Assembly: GCA_043228905.1 (NCBI GenBank)
Contig: JBHGNT010000017.1
Location: 930,001-994,000 of the forward strand
Direction: 5' to 3'
DNA length: 64,000 bases
DNA from: Azolla caroliniana
Lineage: Eukaryota > Polypodiophyta
Under the pieces are notes generated by a model. That model searched no databases, was not told the DNA's origin, and saw only the letters and a program-made list of their open reading frames with translations. The position numbers and the translations under genes are program-made. Shown piece after piece: positions 57,440 to 64,000 of the stretch (position 1 is its first letter; each line of letters opens with the position of its first letter).

Positions 57440-59640
57440 CATAAAACGCAGTTCTGATGACGAACACAATCAGGTCAGCGTCTTTATTTCTTTTCTGGTT
57501 CTATGTTTAAAGAAGTTAGTTCCAGATTTGCTCACTGCTGCTTAATCGGGAAACAAATACACAATTTCTGAAGAAGTTAATTGAAGCTTCACTCACTGAT
57601 GCTTGATTGTGCAAGGGGGACGTGCATTTATTCCCTTCCTGGTTCCAATTTAAATTATTTTAGTTGAAGTCTTAACTGTCCTGCTTGAATATGTGAGAAA
57701 ATATGAAACCTTTATTTTCTTCATGGCTCCATTTTTCATTATACTTGATTGTTTGGGAAAAGCATGATATGGAGTATTTATGCCCTTCTTCATTATTTCA
57801 TTTGAAGAATTTAGTTGAAGCTTTGCTCAATGGTACTTACCGGTGCCTTATTTGGAGATTTCAGGTTTCATCACTGCTGCATGAATGTGTGTGAAAGATA
57901 TGATTATGAAGTCCTGCATTGCATATTTGAAACATTTGGTTGAAAATCTGCTGACTTCGGTTTAAATGTAAGAAAAGGGTTGGAGCCTTTAGTTGCTTGA
58001 AGTGTGATAGTAAAACACAATTATGAAGTCTTGATTTCCTTTCTAGTTCCATATGCAAAGACTTTAGTTGATGCTTTCCTTTCAGCATCTTTTTTGTGCA
58101 AGAAGGACATGAATATGTAGTCGTTCTTTCCTTCTTGGTTTGACAGACTGTACTTGAAGCTCATCTCACTGCTTCTTGATTATACCAGAGAAACATGTTT
58201 ATGGAATTCTTATTTCCTTTTTGGTTCCATGTTTGAAGTATTTAGATGAAGCTTTTCTCCTGCTTGACTGTGTGACACGTACATGATTATGGAGTCTTTG
58301 TCTCCTTTTTCATCTTAAGATAATTAAAGGATCTAGTTGAAACTGTGTCCACTGGTGCTTGAGCATGCAACACCGAGATGTGTGTGAAAGACATTATTAT
58401 GAATCTATATTTCATTTCCAAAGAATTTATGAGAAATTTGTCTCAGTGCTGCTTTATTTTGTGAGGAAGACATGATTATGTGGCCTTAGATTATGCCTTT
58501 AAGAGCTCTAATGGGATTTCTTGATATGGAGCGAGATGTTGAGGTCTACCGGTTCCTTGCTTCTGCATGATTGTGTCTAAGGTTGGAGCCTTGAGTTTAT
58601 TGAATGTGTGAAAAAGGCATAATTATGTAGCCATCAATTCCTTTCTAGTTCCTTATGTAGAACTTTAGTTGAAGCTTTTCTCCTACTTGATTGCATGAGA
58701 AACACGTTATTTCTTTCCTTCCTGATTTCATTGACTTTAGTTGAAGCTTTTTGTACTCCTGTGCCAAAGATATATAAATATGGAGTTTTTACTCCCTTTC
58801 TGTAAATATTACACAGTAAATATAAAAGTAAGTAAGATAAAAAGAGACAAAAGAATCTGGTTTTTGGCACATGTGAGATTTTCAAGTTAGATATATTATA
58901 ACTTTTATCTTGGAAAGATCTCTAGCATAGGTCGATCCAGAATGGAGAGGTCTCCAAAGTGAGGGAAGCACCTGCAATGGTGGGAGATAATGGCCTTTAT
59001 CTGTCAATGACAAGGGTGCTGAGGTCATGGTCTGTGGGGCCGGGGCCTATGTGCACGACAAGTTGCTATTGCCTGATCTGTTGTAATCCCTTTGTTATGT
59101 CCTGATCACGAGGCCATTTGTGTATCCCTTGATTGACTTGTAGCATTAGTAGGAGTGATGGGGCCAAAGAAAGTTGTGATTGTTCTTTGTGGATGAGCTT
59201 GTATGGCTGTATTATTGTCCTTCAACAATTTTCTATGTCTCTTGAGTTCGAGCAAGAAATGTTCTAGGAACCGTTGGTCCTCATATTCCATTACCTTTTG
59301 TAGTGGGCCAAAGCTTTGTTTAAAGAATCAATGGTATCTCCCTCTGATTTCATAAAAGACACCACAATGACAATGTTCTTCGGATTCCACTCCTTGATGA
59401 CTCAATTGGCAAATTCTTTTTCTAGAGATATTCATGTATATCTGCCTACCTCAATCTCTAACTGATGTGAGAAAGACATTATTATGAGTCTATATTTCTT
59501 TCCTAGTTCTATTTTTGAAAATTCTAATTGAAATTTGGCTTACTACTGCTTATTGTGCAACAAAGACAAAATTACGCTGCTTTAGTATATGTCATTAAGA
59601 GCTCCAATGGATTCTTTTTTATACGAATCGAGATGTTGAG
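57440..59640. repeat. Field of decayed repeats, unit about 110-130 bp
   Basis: The phrase pattern CATGATTATG-GAGTC-TTTATTTCCTT-CTGGTTCCAT-TT-AGTTGAAGCTT-GCTTGATTGTG recurs about a dozen times with much divergence, for example near 57483, 57580, 57640, 57710, 57800, 58030, 58200, 58280, 58620, 58680 and 59480. The stretch from about 58900 to 59460 interrupts it. No coding function is apparent. Confidence 0.65.
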
Positions 59641-62066
59641 CTTTGGAGCCGGTCAGAAATCCTGCAACCAGAGCCATAACCAAATGTTCAATGTGCTATT
59701 TTGTTTCATACGTATGTCCACTAGTATAGGTGCTCATAACTGATGGGGATAAGGGGGATCAATGAAGGGTCATGTACTTCATTTACCAAGTATACACAAA
59801 GATGCTATGTTGAGAGTTTAGGTGACTCCTCAAAGAATGTCATGATTGTCGTATGTTAAGATAACAAGCTTTGCCATGTGTCCTCTCAAGTCCATTTTCC
59901 TTAATGAGTTGGAGATGCCTTCATCTTAATAAAGTGGATATTTTAGATATTTCCTCAACCTCCCATTCATTAGTAGATTGATCCTAACTTCTATGTGTAT
60001 TTGCTTGTATGTCCTATATAAACCAAGTTCCCCATCTTTTATCTGATGTTGATAATTGTTAATTAATTGTTCTCTCTAATGCACACACATAACTTACTTA
60101 ATCTAGTATCTAATGCACACACGTTCCTTAGTTCTTTACATCCCAGTGTTGGATGCCTTACTATAGAAAAGATCAATGTGCTAGCTTGAGATCACCTTTA
60201 TCAAACTCAAATGAAGCTTTATCGTGAGCAGCTTGGATCACTGTGAGACCCGCTGAAACACACATTGGGTGGGAGTCATGGGATTGTTTATTACCTGGAA
60301 AGCACGGCTTCTATGGTCTATCATAGCCTGTCACTTTGAATGTATCTCGGTGTATCACGGGTAAGCAGCCACAATATTAGTATATCATCTGTTGCTGAAT
60401 GAGATCCGAATCAGCAAAAACAGCCAGAGATGAGAGAAGATTTCTAATAGCATACACTAAATGTAGGTCAATAAAGCATAATATGGTTAAAAGCCTGGGG
60501 TATTCTGGATATTCCACAGGGGAAGTGGGGAAAGCCATTCTATGGATTTATCATCAACCTATATATATATATATATGAAAAGGCTATGATTCATTATGAG
60601 TTGTCATTGATAGGTCGTCATTTCATTTCAACTCAGACACTTGTTAAGGTTCCATAGTTAGCTTGTTTGACGATTGATTTCTGGACAGCCATGCTCGACA
60701 AGCTTGAAACCACCTTAGAACAGCTGATCATCCTCAGATGGATGAGCTGACCATGAGAATTAACAAGATCCTAGACGATATGCTTAGAGCCTAAGTGAAT
60801 AAGCAGCAAACAAATTGGGATGAATACTTGTTCCATTTTTTAGTTGGCCTGCAATACTCCTAAACACACTGCAAAAGGTTATAGTTCATTAATGTTATTG
60901 TATAGATTCCATAGGTGTAGAATACTTAGCATACATATTGTATGCTATGTATTATAAAGGTATTCTACTGTTTTTAAAAAATACTTAGAAAACCTATTCT
61001 AAAGATAAAATTCATTAAATACATTACACATAGAATACATTAAATAATGCTTATATTTGTATTGCATCTAGCAATTGTTTTTTTAGCCAAATTTTAATTT
61101 TTTTTGGAAACGTTAGATACTAGTTAAATATGTAGAATATGTTCAATGCATGGAACATTCTGAAATGGCATTTCTAAAACGTAGAAAGAGTATTCTAAAA
61201 TGTATTCTATACGGAAAATACACGTTTTGACAACTATAATAGCTTGTCTTGAGGACATGCTGCATATGCTCAAGGTAGCTCTAGAAAATGTACAATTGTA
61301 AAAGGTCGCACACGTGCTTCTGACAATCTGAAAAGAGCACCTGGATTTCAAGTGGGAGGTCTCATATTCTTACAATTTTCTGAGAAATCCTCTTTTCTCA
61401 TCACTGGTTTAGTATTACAGCTCTTTCATAGTCATGAAGAAAGTCAGTAATGTCACTGACAAGCTACCGATTAGCTTTCTGACAATTCTCTTCTCTCATC
61501 ACTGATTAACTTTCTCCTGAGGTATTATAGCTCTTTCATAGTCATCAAGAAAGTTTGCAATGGCTCTTAAGCTACCAATTAGCTTTGTCAGAGACTTCTC
61601 GTCTGTGTTTGTGGGCAATCTATTGAAGAAGGGGGAAAATGACAGACAGGTTGCTTCTTCCATTATTGGGGAGCTTCATGAACCACCACAAAAACCACAA
61701 CAGCTAGAATGAGTCTTCAATTCTCAAGAGAAAAGGAAGTCAGTAATCTCACTTAAGGTACCAACTAGCTTTGTCAGAGACTTCTCAAGAGAAAAGAACT
61801 AGGAATTATGTGAAGCTTTACTCAATCAGGCAGATAAACTTGAAGAGGGATCCAGTTCTCAGTATTCTCCCCCTATACTCGTCCAATGGAAAACTTGGAA
61901 CCATAAATAGAGTAGGTTTTTATGCAGTAATGGATATCTATGTGTCAGAAACGACGGTTGCCCCCAACAGATTTATTGCTTCTCAGATGGACTCTTCTAT
62001 TCTTATTTGGATGTATTCATCGATTTATTGCTAATTACTCGGCTTCTGTATCCATCATTGCAGTTG
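59641..62066. other. Non-coding DNA, probable leader intron of the MYB gene
   Basis: No coding exon is recognisable. It holds an imperfect palindrome (60917-60968), a TA run (about 60560-60578) and related copies of a TTTCATAGTCAT-AAGAAAGT / ACCAATTAGCTTTGTCAGAGACTTCTC block near 61420-61480, 61530-61600 and 61735-61790. An acceptor-like TCATTGCAG ends at 62066 before the MYB start. Confidence 0.4.
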
Positions 62067-62119
62067 ATTCCAAAATTATTCAGTTTCTGCCTTATATTTT
62101 GCATTCCTGCCACTGGGAA

Positions 62120-64000
62120 ATGAGCACATTATCTCCAAGTCCATCAGCAGCATGCTCTACCACTAGCCCTGGGTCTCCATCAGAAGCTCATCCATACACA
62201 GAAGATTCAGATTCATGGACTCGAGAACAAGAAAAGCTCTTTGAGACTGCATTATCCGTTCATGACCTAGATATACCAGAACGATGGGAAAATGTTGCGG
62301 CCTTGGTTCCAGGAAAAGATGCAGATGCAATTATGAGACACTATGCATTTCTTGTGGAGGATGTAAACAATATTGATTTGGGAAATATTGTTCTTCCTAC
62401 ATATCCAATACTGTCAGAAAGTGGACTAGAACCAGTTATCGATTCAGATGACAGCTCATACATAAAGAATAGCATTGTGGGAGATGGAACTTCCAATGGA
62501 TCAGGCGGAAATGTTGGCAGTGGAAAGGCTGGGAATGGGAACAACAAATCAGCAGATCAAGAACGGAGGAAAGGGATACCTTGGACTGAAGAGGAGCACA
62601 GGTAACCTTTCCTTCACTCTTTCAGATTTCTACATTGCTTTATTCATTTTGGATATATGATTTATTCTTCCATTATAATAAGACCTCCTGTGTGGTTCTA
62701 TCTTCCTATTTAGGTTCAGTCATGAAGACCAACTGTTTGGTCAAAGTTGAACCTAAACTGTAATATGTGGGGATATACAAGCATAACCATTTGATGATGA
62801 TATGCATGCCATATGAGTTTTGATATCTGGATTCTGGATGTTTGAATTTGTATGTGTGTATCCTACAAATCAAAGTACATAGGTTTGTGTACGATCCAAA
62901 GGATGTTTTTGTCTCTAGGATATGCTGAACTGAACTCATAATTAGCACATATAGGGGGGATGCCAGCGCCTTTATTGGCCCACTTAATAATACTTCATCT
63001 TAGAAAATCTTACCCAGTCCATATTAAATGGGCTAGCCATCATTTGAGGGATACTCAAAAATATTTTTGGAATGCTTGGAAAAGTAAGGTGGATCCAACT
63101 TGTACTTCCTTAAAAGTAGACGTCACAGTGGGAGAATCAGCCGGACTAACATGCTTGAGTGGCCAGGTTGATAAGCCAATACTATGGTTGCCTATTCTTT
63201 CTTAAATTCTCTAAAATATCTAGCCTGTTGTTCATAGAAATTTGATGATATAAAACTCTTAACAGAAGAGTGCCATACACATGTAGAGTTTGATAGCCAT
63301 TTAGTTAACTGCTATTTAAACTTTTCTATCTTGGATTGCTCTTGTACATCATTTTCAATAAATGGACAACTCCATTCTTTGAAGGGCATCTCGTGGTCTT
63401 AATGTTACGTTTCTTCATCATATGTATGTTGGTGGATGTTATTTCTTTCCTTTGTGATAGCGCTAGCAGGCAAGGATGTCAATCTTTTGTCATGTACTTA
63501 ATAGAAATCACATGTCTATATACTGGCCTTATTAACTTATTAGGCCCTTGTGTTGTTTCTCATTGTATGCAAGAGCTTAGTGGCTCCAAATATATTTTGT
63601 CAAACCCTCTGAAAGGTTACTTGTAAGCCTGGAGGTTTGTTTGACTCTTTGACTTACATTCCTTTGTGAAAAGTTCCTAACAATTGTCTAGCCTATATGA
63701 TCATGATCACATTCTGAGTGCATGAACTCTTGATCAGTGAGCTATTACGCACTCTTTCAAGAATTTCTACTTCTAAGCAAAAATTCTAGCTGTTTAGTTG
63801 CCACCTCTAAGTTTGGAACCCTACCCGGGGATAAACTGGAGGAAGGTGGGGATGAATCTCTTTCATACTATGTTCAATACAAAAGTTGATTTATCCAGAG
63901 TGTTATCTTAACACAACAAACTCCATGACACCATAATTCTGGGCTTATTCCATATAGAAGTATTCTAAACTGGTGGCGAACTCTTTGTTTTACTACTCAT
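62120..64000 (+). CDS. DIVARICATA-like MYB/SANT transcription factor, first coding exon (partial)
   Basis: The coding exon 62120-62601 starts MSTLSPSPS and ends at a good donor (CACAG/GTAACC) after 160 codons plus two bases. An N-terminal SANT/MYB repeat at residues about 32-86 reads SWTREQEKLFE ... RWENVAALVPGK ... IMRHYAFLVEDV, the DIVARICATA/RADIALIS type. After a Gly/Ser/Asn-rich linker the exon ends in KGIPWTEEEHR, the first bases of the second MYB repeat (SHAQKYF class). The rest of that repeat is not found up to 64000, so the intron is longer than 1.4 kb and the gene continues outside. Such proteins bind I-box-like GATA sites and act in development and stress. The probable acceptor in the leader is at 62066. 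Confidence 0.88.

Noticed and set aside
60917-60968. MITE centred on a palindrome (GTAGAATAC...GTATTCTAC)
   Set aside because: Only a 52-bp imperfect palindrome; I found no terminal repeats or target duplication around it.
61560-61709. 49-codon ORF starting MALKLPISFVRD as a small gene
   Set aside because: It lies in a block that is repeated nearby with decay, and has no family match.
63030-63075. Second MYB repeat (ASHHLRDTQKYF resembles SHAQKYF)
   Set aside because: The residues before and after do not fit the MYB repeat, there is no suitable splice acceptor and phase, and the spacing within SHAQKYF is wrong.

Overview
This is nuclear DNA of a land plant. The evidence is GT-AG introns with T-rich 3' ends, CT/GA runs in front of plant-type genes, telobox-like AAACCCTA motifs, and plant gene families (a CBS-CBS-PB1 protein, a TIC32-type short-chain dehydrogenase and a DIVARICATA-type MYB). 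The Ty3/Gypsy elements carry a Tf1/Sushi/Tcn1-like signature (GAYN...GDEWKT in RT, a chromodomain, self-priming sites) that is typical of fungi and fish and is known among plants mainly from mosses and lycophytes. A seed-free plant such as a moss is therefore my best guess, but this is inference.

Layout. 1-1041 (minus): 5' end of an unidentified gene that runs off the left edge, with a five-base first coding exon. 1.0-14.5 kb: mostly gene-free, AT-rich DNA with a decayed LINE (about 3.87-6.24 kb) and two degenerate AACCGAACC-rich segments. 14.56-15.86 kb: 3' remnant of a chromovirus. 15.9-34.5 kb: one nested transposon complex. A 5.4-kb LINE (ORF1 with a DUF4283-like region; ORF2 with endonuclease, RT and zf-RVT) was split by a 12-kb Gypsy element (A, 16860-28951, target duplication CATGT). 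A was split by a second Gypsy element (B, 18901-25739, duplication CTAGA), and B was split by a 612-bp hAT-type MITE (22280-22891). The LINE was hit again by a Copia-like solo LTR (about 31.77-32.92 kb). LTR divergence read by eye (about 7% for A, about 3% for B) agrees with the nesting order.

34.6-39.6 kb: gene-free, with a cluster of GTCCCAA motifs and a 38-bp tandem array. 39703-45402 (plus): complete 14-exon gene for a 557-aa protein with four CBS domains, PB1 and a C-terminal membrane anchor. 46502-50266 (minus): complete 8-exon SDR gene (321 aa), convergent with the CBS gene; its first intron holds a decayed minisatellite and its second a duplicated splice donor. 52784-54025: a 1.24-kb deleted LTR element with 196-bp LTRs. 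56.3-59.6 kb: two tandem-repeat fields. 62120-62601 (plus): first coding exon of a DIVARICATA-like MYB gene, probably preceded by a long leader intron and continuing past the right edge.

Most interesting: both nested chromoviruses have, just inside the 5' LTR, a 12-base site complementary to the 12 bases that begin 32-33 bp downstream of their own TATA box. This is what a Tf1-like self-primed element needs. Element B also ends in five exact-period 150-bp units, each containing the end of pol, the polypurine tract and the first 34 bp of the LTR.
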